Assembly: GCA_015680685.1 (NCBI GenBank)
Contig: MNCI01015796.1
Span: forward strand, 572,094-636,093
Length of the DNA stretch: 64,000 nucleotides
Source: Gnetum montanum
Lineage: Eukaryota; Streptophyta; Gnetopsida; Gnetales; Gnetaceae
Direction: 5' to 3'
In this document: positions 1 to 10,449 of the stretch, one piece after another
Numbering within the stretch: the first letter of the stretch is position 1
How the letters are laid out: every line of letters starts with the position of its first letter
Made by a program: the position numbers and the translations under genes
The notes under the pieces: generated by a model
What the model was told of the DNA's origin: nothing
The model's database searches: none
Seen by the model: the letters and a program-made list of their open reading frames with translations, nothing else

Positions 1-3000
1 CAAAACACATGGACAAAGTCATATTATCCATCACAGAGAGGGAAATTTGGATTCGGAATCCCCACATATTCTAAACATTTACCAATAGGTAGACTATGGT
101 GGGGGAGACACCAGAGGAACTACTTAATTTTGGGGAGGATCAGAAGTTTCCAAATATGTTGGAAGAGAGGGATCCAAAATGTTACAGACTCTTTTTTGTG
201 CCAATACCTATTGTAGCATTGAATGACCTTAGATGGGTCATGCATAAGATGAAAGGGGATAGATGGCTAGTAGGACAAGAGTTTAACCCCATTAAGCCAT
301 TGAAGGCCATGAAACGAGCTTTGCACTGTAACATCAAGTTGCCAATGACCATGGAGAAAGGAGTAAATCTGGACTATGCAATGGTTCATTACAGCTAACT
401 CCCCATAAAAATTGTTAAACTTGACCCCTGAAATCCAATGACTAGCCAACCTAAGAAAATTCAAGGAGATGACACCCTTTTGATACTACGAGGTAGCCAC
501 CTTAGCCTTTGTGATGGCAAGGGGAGCGGGCGACAGACGTAACCACCATGGACATAATCTAGAGAGGATAGTAGGGTTGATCTTGACATTAGTCTAGTCT
601 ATGTAACTATGTAGAATTTGAGATGCTTTTGAAAACATGAGATCTAGGAAGAATTATAGTGAGGGGGAAAAGATCTAATTGACAAAATGGATGCCTTTCC
701 AGAAGGGCTTATTTTTAGGAAATGCTTGATGAAGCCTTAATTGGAGGAGGGCCCCAATAATATCTAAGGCATCTAAATGTTGTACCAACCACTTAGAAAC
801 TAGGGTAATTCCTTACTTATAGGAATTAAAAAGACCTAAGCCACCCAATGTTCCAAGTGACTTGATGAAATCCTTTCTGAGAATCTTTGGAGGACCACAT
901 AAAGTCATGAAATAACCATTCTAGCTTCTAGTAGGCAGCTTGGGAGGGGGCCCAACACGAAGAGTAATGCACATGGGTTGATGCACATATGGACTTGCAT
1001 ACAAGGTATTTACCCACAAGTGTGAGGGGTTTAGTCTTCCATTTATCAATTTTCTTTTGAATCCGATAAATAACTTACTCCCAGAGAATAGAGGTTGAAC
1101 CTCTAAAATGGAAAGGGATTCCCAGAATCTTAAAGATGTTTTGATCCTGAAGCCACTTCCAGTTATAATTGGTCACATGGTTGTAATTGCCCATAAAGAT
1201 ATAAACAGAGGATTTATTCCAATTTATATTGGAACCTGAGAGTGTGCAATATTACTCCACCCTTGATAAGAGGTAGTGAAAATTGGAGGCTGTGTTTTGA
1301 ACTAGAAAAAAAGAGTCATCGGCAAAGTGCATATTTAGAAGCTATTGTTGAGAGGAAGAAAGGCAAACCCCAGTGAGAACTTTAGTTTGAATTTCCAAGT
1401 TAATCTAATGACAAAGAAAGTCTACGATGGTGATAAAGAGATAGGGGGCTAGAGGAAAACCTTGCCGCACTGACCTATGTATTGGAAAGGGAGAGGTAAT
1501 GCCAAAGGTAGTGGCTATTCTTGTGGTAGCATATGAGAATAAGAATTTCACCATATGTAGGAACTTAGGTCCAAAACCAAGTTTGGTCATGGTATACAAG
1601 ATAAAATCCCACTTTATGTTGTCATACGCCTTGGCGTAATCAAGTTTCACTAGGAGAATATCTTGTCCATCATCCTCGACCCACTTGAGACCTTCCCACA
1701 CTACAACCACATTATCTAAAATATATCTACTAGGAAAAAATCCTATTTGTTGGGGAGATATGATTTGGCCAAGAATTTTTTTTAGCTGTAGGGCTAGGCA
1801 CTTAGCCCAAATTTTATACACTACATTGAGAAGAGTTATGTGATGCCAATTGGAGATATTGGTAAGATCCCCAAACTTGGGAAGGAGACAAATTACCCCT
1901 TGATTTAGATTGGGCCCAAGGGAACCAGTGAAGATAGCCTCGTTAATGACCTGCAAAAGATCATTTCCCACCGAATCCCAATGATTTTAAAAAAATTCTG
2001 TGGAAAAACCATCATACCTAGGAGCCTTTCCCCAACTTAACTTGGAATAGGCCACTTGTAGCTCCACTAGAGTGATATATGCGTCAAGACTTTGTATCAT
2101 AGTGGAGTTGATAAGGCGAGGATAATTGGAGGTGACAACCTTGAACGAAGAGACGTCCATTGGGGTAGTTGCAAAAAGGGTTTCATAATGGTTCTTGAGA
2201 AAAGAGAGGATACTGTTGTGGTTAGTAATGGTGATACAATCACTAGAGATTTTTTCAATAGAATGCGAAGGGGAAGTAGTATTGAGATACTTGAAAAATT
2301 CCTTACAGTGTTCATCTTGAATATTTAACCAAGAGAGCCAACTTTTAGTTAAGGCACTTTGTGCTTAGTACACATCCCAATTTTGAAAGGCTAATCATGC
2401 TCTAGCTAGCTGCTCATGAACTAGAGTGTTGAAGGGATCTTGAGCTAGTCTATTAGTGAGATGTTCAATAGTGAGGTGAATTTTGTTGTATTCTTGTCTA
2501 GCTTGAGTAGCCATTGCCTTACCATATGAATGAGCAAAGTTTCACACTTGACATGAAGCACGATGCCACTAGTTAATCCAACCCACCTAATTTAGGAGCC
2601 TAGGTTCGGCATTGCAAAGGTTGGATAGAAGAAGTTGGGCAGTAGGGGAAGAAAAACAATTCTTGTGTAGTTGGAAAAGATGGAATTTTTGTCAGTAAGG
2701 GCTACCATGAATCTTGATAGATATGGAGATAGGAAGATGATCTGATAAGGTGGCATGGTGATGAATCATACTAGTGGAGAAGGCTTGCCAGAAGGAAAGG
2801 GTGGAGAAATAGAACCTATCTAACCTACTGTGGATGCAAGCCTACCCAAGATGGAGATTTCTCCAAGTAAATATGTGGAGGGGAACGCCTGTGGAGGTGT
2901 TTGCCCCATCAAAAAGGTAAAACCTTTTCTTAAAGGTAGACTAGGTCTGATACTCAAGATTGGACAATTTACAAAACACCCCTCTGAGCTTATCTTGAAG

Positions 3001-3439
3001 GAATTCAACCATATTAAAATCTCCTTTGAATATCCAAGGCACTGGGGGAAGAGAATTTTCAAGTTCTTGCCAAAGGAGAGCCTGTTCTGTGGAGTTGTTT
3101 GGGGCATATATCGAGCAAATGCAAAAGGGCCATGCAAGGAGGAGAAGGTGGCCCAGGAAACTCTATGCCTAGGATCAGAACCACTATGAAGGATTTTAGT
3201 TTTCCAGTAGGACGAAAGGAGAATGGCCACACCTCCTTTCCCACTCGCATGGAAGATTGCTAGGATTGATGAGTGAGGAAGAAACCAATGGGTGAAAAAG
3301 ATAAAAGATCAGCCGAAACCTTAATTTCTTGAAGGATAATGAAATCAAAGGCTATATTAAGATTAGAAATAAAGTTCCCTTCTCTTTTCCATCAAAGCCT
3401 ACCAGTAAGGCCTCGAACGTTCCATGAAAGGAGGTTCAT
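1..3439 (-). pseudogene. LINE ORF2: APE endonuclease plus reverse transcriptase, broken
   Basis: ORF2 would nick target DNA and copy the element RNA in place. Reading leftwards, MNLLSWNVRGL at about 3439 is the classic N-terminus of the LINE endonuclease. GDFNMVE near 3015 is its catalytic GDFN motif, reached only after a frameshift from the frame that encodes the preceding 60 residues. A frame from about 2350 to 1405 then reads through the RT fingers (LLPK, then ITLLN) and the RQG.PLAPYLF box, with one TAA near 1986. FADD at 1326-1315, the catalytic Asp pair, lies in another frame. From about 1150 to 850 comes the plant LINE tail (LGIPFHFRGSTSILWE, then STHVHYSSCWAP). The rest to base 1 is too decayed to assign. 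Family identification is secure; function is lost. Confidence 0.85.
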
Positions 3440-4227
3440 GGGAAAACAAGGGGCAGTTTGGATGAGTGGAGCTGTTGGGAAAGGAGATTTGAATTTAAAG
3501 AATATTGAGGGTGGACGTAATGGTATGACTGGGGGATAGGTGTTCTGAGATACTAGAGGTGTTTTCTTCCTGGCTAGGATGGGACATGCTGAAATATGAT
3601 GCTCAACCCTATGATAATAGCTACACAAGTTTGGAAGGTAGAAATAGTCCACTTTTTGGGTGAAGAGTTTTCCACCAACTGCAAGGGTTAATAAGGCCTT
3701 CTAAAGAGCTATATCCAGTTCAATACACTAACGGTGAATTTGAGTTCCATTGATCACCATACAATGATAAGATATAATAGGATCCAAGATGCTCACAATG
3801 TCCCTCTCAATAGATGAGAAAATAAATGGAAGATTGGGCAATTCCAGGTAACAAGGAATTATATTAAAAGCTGGGTTGTTAACATTAAAGTCAAATCTCC
3901 AAGCGCTTGCTATTAGGGTTGCATTCCATGTTGGAAAAATTGTTAGAGAGAGATCCTTCTTGACCTAAGAGGCATTGGATCATTCCACGAAAATGAAATT
4001 TTGAGCATAGTATCGTGCATGAGAAACCTGAATGCCCTAGGGCAGAAGGAGGCTTTGGACTTGAGTGTTTAAAGTTGGGAAGCTTGGTAAAAATCCCACA
4101 ATTTGAAAAAAATAAAATGAGTTGCAAAATCATTGGAAACTGCTTCAAAAATATCATTAAGTAAAAGGAAATCAATTTGAAGTCAGGTAAAGGAACTTCC
4201 TTGACCAGGACTTGACAAATCCGCCAT
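3440..4227 (-). pseudogene. LINE ORF1 (DUF4283-like, zinc knuckle), first copy
   Basis: ORF1 proteins of plant LINEs bind element RNA. The start ATG at 4227 reads MADLSSPGQG and meets a TGA after 14 codons; the two downstream copies lack that stop. The middle reads, in shifting frames, like the DUF4283 region (PCY.ELPNLPLIF). The C-terminal part ends in LPNLCSYY, a CCHC zinc knuckle (C-X2-Y-X4-H-X4-C) in which the second Cys is Tyr. It directly precedes ORF2, as expected. Two further copies lie at 6199-6793 and 8816-9409 without an ORF2 behind them. Confidence 0.7.
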
Positions 4228-5334
4228 TACGACTCGCCTACCCACGAAATAGGTACAACCTCTTCACAATGGCAACACAAAGACACCCAACCACAACCCC
4301 AAATTGATTCAGATTTGTAGACGAACTCTTTGGATCGTATATTTGGATTTATATTTTCGATAGCAAATTCCACATGGTGCGAGCTTTTTTCCAAGTTGGT
4401 TCTCTTCTTTGACAAGCCATGCCAAGCCAACAAGAAACCCAAGCGAGATTCAGAAATACATGCCCTAAACCCTCATTATTTCCCTCCCTCCTTGGCTGTC
4501 AAACCTTTGCGTGGTGCATAGACAAGATTTTTCACACCAGAACTAGGATCACATGCAGCCAAAAGGGCAAAAAAAACACACAGCAATTAGGTCCTTGTTG
4601 ATATCTTTGTGGTGTTTTTGGAGAGAGCTGGGGGAAAATTCTATATCAGTTATGTAGGCTTTGGATCCGCAAGGGTTTTGCAAAATTATCCATGATTCTG
4701 TGTCCTGCTCGGTATGGCAAATTTCTGAGTGTTTGAGAGGCCATTGTAGTTTGTTGACACAAAAAATCAAAAATTGTAATTTCGATCAAAACATACGAAA
4801 TTGAAAATTCCTTTGTTGGTTTCAGGTAGCACGGTCTTGGACAACAACCCTAAAAGCCATAATAATATCATTGGCAGCCATAAGCAGGGATGATCTTATA
4901 TTCCACAAAGTCCGTTCCAGGATGCAAATCAACAAAAGAAATGCCAAAATCTTTTTGCAGAGAATATTTGGATGTGAGTGAAGACCATTGTAGGAGGATG
5001 GCCATCTAAACATACATGCCATCAAGCATTATTTTTTATTGTGAATCACAAGGGATTTTCGATAAAAGTTATTTGAAATGTTAGGTATGAAGCTATAGAT
5101 GTCCTTAGGGTATCATCCACAAATAGATAGGTAGATAGAATAGGTAAATAGGGTTGTAGAGGAGTACCTAGAGCACTTCATCCAATTTAAGCAAATGAAA
5201 TAGATGGGTTTACAAGCTATGACTAAGTTTAGCTACAATGGATGGGTTTACAAGCTATGACTAAGTTTAGCTACAACATTTAGAAGTTCTTAGTTGTAAT
5301 ATTCTCTTTAGAAGTGGCATTTTGCTTATTGCTC
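4228..5334. other. Spacer of composite unit, first copy; no gene
   Basis: No coding region is convincing here. The stretch corresponds to the region upstream of LINE ORF1 (possible LINE 5' leader up to about 5040), followed by an A/T-rich stretch. It is recognisably the same sequence as 6794-7964, and partly as 9410-9577 plus 19336-19857. Short ORFs in it are shared only as decayed frames and give no domain match. Confidence 0.6.
5203..5276. repeat. Two direct copies of a 36-bp sequence
   Basis: GATGGGTTTACAAGCTATGA begins each of two adjacent copies at 5203-5238 and 5241-5276 (38-bp period). The same doublet is present at about 7820-7900 and 19705-19780, so the duplication predates the larger composite-unit duplications. 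Confidence 0.85.
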
Positions 5335-5341
5335 TATAAAT
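5335..5341 (+). promoter_or_regulatory. TATA box of zinc-finger copy 1
   Basis: TATAAAT lies about 70 bp upstream of the ATG at 5406. In the second copy (near 7950) and the third (near 19848) the matching bases read CTAAACG, so only copy 1 keeps a recognisable core promoter. Confidence 0.5.
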
Positions 5342-5405
5342 GGGGCTTTAGTTCAGTGTCCATAGATCTAGGATTGTGAAGTAATTTCCAATAATAGCTA
5401 CAGCC

Positions 5406-6198
5406 ATGTCACTGAGAAATTGCGGTAAGAATTTGCAAGTCACTAGATGCTTGATCAATGATTTCAGCCCCAATGAAATGGTTGTTGATGTTAGGCATGT
5501 TGTGAATTCCATGGAGAAGGAAGAGGAGAAAGAAGAAGAAAAATCGATCATGCCCAAGAACAAAAATCGGGGTTCCCATGTTTGTAAGCACTGCAACAAG
5601 TCATTCAACTTAGGCAGAGCTTTGGGCGACCACATTAGGATCCATGGCGGCTCCAAAACTATCGCTGTAATCGCAGACAATGGTGATGGTGATGATGATG
5701 ATGGTAAGGATCTTGCTGTATCCATCACTACTAGGCACTCATCATCAAAGTCCAAGCCATGTGTATAGGAAGAGCAGGAGGAGGAGGAAGACACCAATGG
5801 TGGATCTATTGATGCACAAATGATGCTAGTAATGAACCTGTAACTGTAAGCAGCAACATCAGCAAAGCTGGGGTGAAGATGGTTAGTTTGTATGGTTTGA
5901 GGAGCAATTCGAAGCACAGTGGCAAAGTCATGGATCTAGAATTTAGGATGGAGCATCTAGCTCTTGGTAACAACAGCCATAACCATCAATCTATCCACAA
6001 TCCTAGCTCTTCTTACGTGGGAAACGTCCATATCAATTCTGGTGTGGGTTACTCTGAATCTGGATCGGGGTTACGAAGGGCTAGTGTTGTTGTGGGTAGT
6101 TGTTCTTTGACCAGAGCAAGGTCTGGCAGGATTAAGAGAAATGGAGAAGCTCCTGCTACTGCTGCTCCTCCTCCTCCTCCTGCTACTACACGAGTTTG
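5406..6198 (+). pseudogene. C2H2 zinc-finger gene (ZAT-like), frameshifted copy 1
   Basis: The first frame (120 aa, 5406-5768) starts MSLRNCGKNL, passes an acidic Glu/Lys stretch and encodes one C2H2 finger, CKHCNKSFNLGRALGDHIRIH (C-X2-C-X12-H-X3-H). It resembles plant ZAT-type repressor fingers, but the hallmark (Q/R)ALGGH reads RALGDH. An Asp-rich tract and KPCV then stop follow. The second copy reads through the equivalent point in another frame, so the stop reflects a frameshift. A second frame (5873-6199) carries the C-terminal part, rich in His/Ser/Gly and ending in a polyproline run. Its tail joins antisense LINE ORF1 at about 6191, so the true C-terminus is missing. It may be a retro-copied or transduced host gene fragment; the upstream TATA box is against simple retrocopying. 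Confidence 0.65.
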
Positions 6199-6793
6199 AA
6201 AGGTAAAAATAGTTCACTTTTTGGGTGAAGATTTTTCCACCAGCTGCGAGGATTAATGAGGTCTTCCAAAGAGCTATATCTAGTTCAATACAATATTGGC
6301 GAATTTGAGTTCCATTGATCACCATACAATGATAAGATATAATAGGACCCAAGATGCTCATAATGTCCCTTTCAACAGATGAGAAAATAAGTGGAAGATT
6401 GGGCAATTCCATGTAACAGGGAATTATATTAAAAGCCAAGTCATTGAAATTAAAGTCAAATCTCTAGGCACGTGCTATTAGGGTTGCATTCCATGTTGGA
6501 AAAATTCTTAGAGAGAGAGCCTTCTTGACCTCAGAGGCATTGACTAGTTCCACCAAAATGAAATTTTAAGCATAGTATCATGCATGAAAAACCTGAATGC
6601 CCTGGGGTAGAAGGAGGCTTTAGACTTAAGTGTTTAAACTTAGGGACCTTGGTAAAAACCCCACAATTTGAAAAAAAATAAAATGAGTTGCAAAATCATT
6701 GGAAACTGCTTCAAAAATATCATTAAGTAAAAGAAAATCAATTTGAGGTGAGGTAGAGAAACTTCCTTGACCAGGACCTAATGAATTCGCCAT
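6199..6793 (-). pseudogene. LINE ORF1 fragment, second copy
   Basis: ORF1 starts at 6793 with MANSLGPGQGSFST and lacks the early stop seen in the first copy. It later frameshifts through the DUF4283-like segment (CYMELPNLPLIF near 6425) and reaches GGKIFTQKVNYFYLPN near 6230. It is cut off just before the zinc knuckle, where the sequence switches to the sense 3' end of the zinc-finger pseudogene. The missing ORF2 shows that this is a piece of a composite unit and not an independent LINE insertion. Confidence 0.65.
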
Positions 6794-7964
6794 TGCAACT
6801 TGCCTACTCATGAAGTAGGTACAGCCTCATCATAGCGGCAACATCAAGATACCCAACCACAACCCCAAATTGATTCAGATCTGTAGATGAACTCTTTGGA
6901 TTGTATTTTTGGATTTATATTTTTGATAGCAAATTCCACATGGTGCGAGCTTTTCTCCAAGTTGGTTCTGTTCTCGGACAAGCCACACCAAGCCAACAAG
7001 AAACCCAAGTGAGATTCAAAAATACATGCCCTAAACCCTCGTTGTTTCCCTCCCTCCTTGGCCATCGAACCTTTGCATGGCACACAAACTAGATTTTTCA
7101 TGCCAAAATCGGGATCGTGTGTAGCCAAAAGGGAAAAAAATCATACAGCAATTAGGTCCTTGTTGATCTCTTTGTGGTGTTTTCAAAGAGAGCCAGGAGA
7201 AAATTCTGTATTAGTTTTGTAGGCTTTGGATTTGCAAGGGTTTTGCAAAATTATCCATGATTCTGCGTCCTACTCAGTATGGCAAATTTCTAAGCATCCA
7301 ACAGGCCATTATAGTTTGTTAACATGAAAAATTGAAAATTGTAATTTCGATCAAAACATACAAAATCAAAAATTCCTTTGTTGGTTTTAGGCAACGCAGT
7401 CTTGGAAAACAATCCTAAAAGACTTAATAATATCATCAGCAGTCATGCGTAGGGATGATCTTATATTCTGCAAAGATCATTTCAAGATGCGAATCAACAA
7501 AAAAAATGCTAAAATCTTATTGTAGAGAATACTCGAATGTGAGCGAAGACCATTGCAGCAGGATGACCATCTAAATGTACATGCCATCAAGCATTATTTT
7601 TTATTGTGAATATTGTTTCACAAGGGATTTTTGATAAAAGTTATTTGAAATGTTAGGTATGAAGCTATAGATGTCCTTAGGGTATCATCCACAAATAGAT
7701 GGGCAGATAGAATAGGTAAATAGGGTTGTAGAGGAGTACCTAGAGCANCAGATAGAATAGGTAAATAGGGTTGTAGAGGAGTACCTAGAGCGCTTCATCC
7801 AATTTAAGCAAACGAAATGGATGGGTTTACAAGCTATGACTAAGTTTAGCTATAATGGATGGGTTTACAGGCTATGAGTAAGTTTAGCTGCAACATTTAC
7901 AAGTTCTTAGCTGTAATATTCTCTTTAGAAGTGGCATTTTGCTTGCTACTCTCTAAACGGGGCT
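6794..7964. other. Spacer of composite unit, second copy; no gene
   Basis: This matches 4228-5340 base for base over long stretches, with scattered substitutions. It contains a single N at 7748 flanked by a 44-bp duplication (described separately). No gene is seen. Confidence 0.6.
7704..7791. other. Single-N join with duplicated flanks (assembly artefact)
   Basis: The 44 bases at 7704-7747 are repeated at 7749-7791 on the other side of one N. The homologous places at about 5125-5175 and 19630-19680 carry the sequence once. This is what an unmerged contig overlap looks like. Confidence 0.8.
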
Positions 7965-8022
7965 TCAGTTCAGTGTCCACAGATTCGGGATTGTGAAGTA
8001 ATTTTTAGCAGCAGCTACAGCC

Positions 8023-8815
8023 ATGTCACTAAGAAATTGCAAGAGGAATTCACAAGTCACCAGATGCTTGATCAATAATTTCAGCCCCAATGAAATGGTT
8101 GTTGATGTTAGGCCTGATGTGAATTCTGTGGAGAAGGAAGAGGAGAAAGAACAAGAAAAATCGATCGTGCCCAAGAACAAAAATTGGGGTTCCCATGTTT
8201 GTAAGCACTGCAACAAAACTCGAGCAGAGCTCTCGGTAGCCACATTAGGATCCATGGTGGCTCCAAAACTACTACTACAATTGCAAATAATGGTGATGGT
8301 GATGATGATGATGGTAAGGATCCTGCTATATTCACCACTGCCAAGCATTCATCATCAAAGTTCAAGCTAGGTGTAGAGGAAGAGTAGGAGGAGGAGGAGG
8401 ATGCCAATGGCGAATCTATTGATGCAAAAAATTCGAAGAAGCGAATGAAGGATGATGCTGGTAATGGACCTGTAATTGTAAGCAGCAACATCAACAAAGC
8501 TTAGGTGAAGATGGTTAGTTTGTATGGTCTAGTGGCAAAGTCATGGATCCGAAATTTAGGATGGAGCATCTAGCTTTTGGTAACAGTGGTCATAACCATG
8601 AATCCATCCACAATCCTAGCTCTGCTTATGTGGGCAATGTCCATATCAATTCTGTTGTGGGTTGCTCTAAATCCAGATCAGGGTTAGGAAGGTCCGGTCT
8701 TGTTGTGGGTAATTGGTCTTGGACCAAAGCAAGGTCTGGCAGGATTAAGAGAAATGGGAAATCTCCTACTACTGTTGCTGCTGCTACTCCTCCTCCTGCT
8801 AAACGAGTTTGGAAG
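8023..8815 (+). pseudogene. C2H2 zinc-finger gene, broken copy 2
   Basis: This is a clear duplicate of 5406-6198: it starts MSLRNCKRNSQVTRCLINNF and keeps the same acidic stretch. Inside the finger, CKHCNK is followed by a small deletion that shifts the frame, so the two His ligands are lost. Another frame retains the downstream part (8543 onward, MDPKFRMEHLAFGN). The tail runs into antisense LINE ORF1 through VWKVKIVHFLGEE, which shows the junction is physical and not a reading error. The TATA box has decayed. Not functional. Confidence 0.7.
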
Positions 8816-9409
8816 GTAAAAATAGTCCACTTTTTGGGTGAAGAGTTTTCCACCAGTTGTGAGGGTTAATGAGGTCTTCCGAAGAGCTATATCTAGTTCA
8901 ATACAATAATGGTGAATTTGAGTTCCATTGATCATTGTATAATGATCGGATATAATAGGACCCAGGATGCTCACAATGTCCCTCTCAACAAATTAGAAAA
9001 TAAGTGGAAGATTGGGCAATTCCACATAACAAGGAATTATATTAAAAGCCAGGTCATTGACATTAGAGTCAAATGTGTAGGTACATGTTATTAGGGTTGC
9101 ATTATGTGTTGGAAAGATTATTATAAAGAGAGCCTTCTCGACTTGAGAGGCATCGGATAGTTCCACCAAAATGAAATTTCAAGCATAGTATTGTGCATGA
9201 GAAACCTGAATCCTCTGGGGCAAAAGGAGGCTTTGGACTTGAGTGTTTCAACGTGGGGACCTTGGTAATAACCCCACAATTTGAAAATAAAAAATAAAAC
9301 GAGTTGCAAAATCATTGGAAATTACTTCAAAAATATCATCAAGTAAAAGGAAATCAATTTGAGGAAAGGTAGAGGAACTTCCCTGACTAGGACCTGACAA
9401 ATTTGCCAT
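8816..9409 (-). pseudogene. LINE ORF1 fragment, third copy
   Basis: This is the third copy of antisense LINE ORF1, with its start codon at 9409. Frames covering FIFKLWGYYQGPHVETLKSK (9121-9315) and the GGKLFTQKVDYFYLPN end (about 8830) are open but separate. It continues for about 170 bp of spacer and then meets the LTR of the Athila element at 9577. Confidence 0.65.
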
Positions 9410-9576
9410 TGCGACTCGCCTACCCACAAAATAGATACAGCCTTGTCACAACGACAACACAGAGACACCCAACCACAACCCCAAAATTATTCAAATCTGT
9501 AGATGAACTGTTTGGATCGTATTTTTGGATTTAGATTTTCGATAGCAAATTACATGTGGTGTGAGCTTTTTTCCAA

Positions 9577-10304
9577 GTCAGTTCTATAAATAAGAGGTGG
9601 CTTTCCCTTGTTTTCCCATCTAGATCTAGACCCTTAGCCAAACTCTAGCAGTTTTATCATTACATAGTTAGAATAATTTCCATGTGCCCGCAGTAGGAGT
9701 CTCAAAGTGAACGAATCTTTATTCGAGCAATTTTGTACCTGAGCACACAATTGTGTACGACAATAAAGACGAACTTTCTGATAAACCTTGCAGTATATGG
9801 ACTAAGCTAAATAGGACTTTCATTATTGTTAAATGTTTAAATTCTTTCGTAGACAATTAATCTCTCTCAACCCTTAACTCTCTTAGTTAAGTGCATTCAG
9901 TATGACCACTTCGAGCACGTGTGCTATGCTTGGTAACCCAGTGACGAATAGCGTTTGGTAATCCCAGTAGCATTGCACTAGTTCAGGGTGTGTATGGAAA
10001 GTGGGAATAGATACTAATGCTAGGATGATTAGAGCTTAGTTAGTGAAAGTTCGTTACTTAGTCTCTTCACCCTTTCCCCTCTTAGCATAGGTGATGAAAA
10101 GATAAAAGACATAAAAATCATGTACCTCAAGCTTACTTAACCATAAAACCGTGACAAATACAAGTAAGCTTGGGAAGATAATGATTGATTAACCTTAAGT
10201 GTTCCATAAGGCATGTAAGCACTTAGTCCTTAGAGTTCGACCGGATCGCGCGTGTAACGCTCGTATTCGTATGGTTGAGTGTAGGGGTACCTCGCCACTC
10301 ATCA
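9577..10304 (+). repeat. Athila 5' LTR, truncated at its left end
   Basis: It is identical in length (728 bp, no net indel) to 18607-19334, with about a dozen differences in the first 150 bases by eye. TATAAATA is at 9585-9592. It ends ...CTCGCCACTCATCA, directly before the primer binding site. It does not start with TG, and the matching 3' block is preceded by unrelated sequence, so most of U3 is missing from this copy. Confidence 0.75.
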
Positions 10305-10305
10305 T

Positions 10306-10323
10306 TAGTGCCGTTGCCGGAGA
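10306..10323 (+). promoter_or_regulatory. Primer binding site (tRNA-Asp-like)
   Basis: TAGTGCCGTTGCCGGAGA follows the LTR end by one base. Athila elements typically carry TGGCGCCGTTGCCGGGGA, complementary to the 3' end of tRNA-Asp; this copy differs at a few positions. Confidence 0.75.
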
Positions 10324-10449
10324 ATTAGTTGTTTGTGCGCTAAGTAGAACATAGGAAATCATCCACATCGTTGGGAAGCTTAAATGAACCCTTAGGGTTA
10401 ATCAGAGAAAAATTAAACAACGGTCAATAGCACACCAAATAAGATAACA

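Larger units (their letters stand above)
1..4227 (-). mobile_element. Plant L1-type LINE, decayed, 3' end outside window
   Basis: A non-LTR retrotransposon lies on the minus strand in the usual order: ORF1 (RNA-binding, DUF4283-like) from about 4227, its zinc knuckle near 3640-3570, then ORF2 endonuclease from 3439 and reverse transcriptase down to about 1300. The C-terminal region runs off the window at base 1, so no poly(A) tail or target duplication can be seen. Stops and frameshifts interrupt every domain, so it is an old, dead copy. The part to the right of 4227 (putative 5' leader) is repeated downstream in the composite units, which suggests rearrangement after insertion. Confidence 0.85.
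3630..9577. repeat. Composite tandem unit: antisense LINE ORF1 + spacer + zinc-finger gene
   Basis: Unit 1 is about 3630-6198, unit 2 about 6199-8815, and unit 3 starts at 8816 and continues after the Athila element at 19336-19857. Each starts at a shared GAGTTTGGAAGGTA-like junction. Length is about 2.6 kb. Unit 1 abuts real LINE ORF2; units 2 and 3 abut the zinc-finger tail instead. This pattern fits tandem duplication of a block that already joined a LINE 5' portion to the zinc-finger gene. Confidence 0.7.

Noticed and set aside
96-398. 100-codon plus-strand ORF at the window start
   Set aside because: It lies antisense to the C-terminal region of LINE ORF2 and has no recognisable domain.
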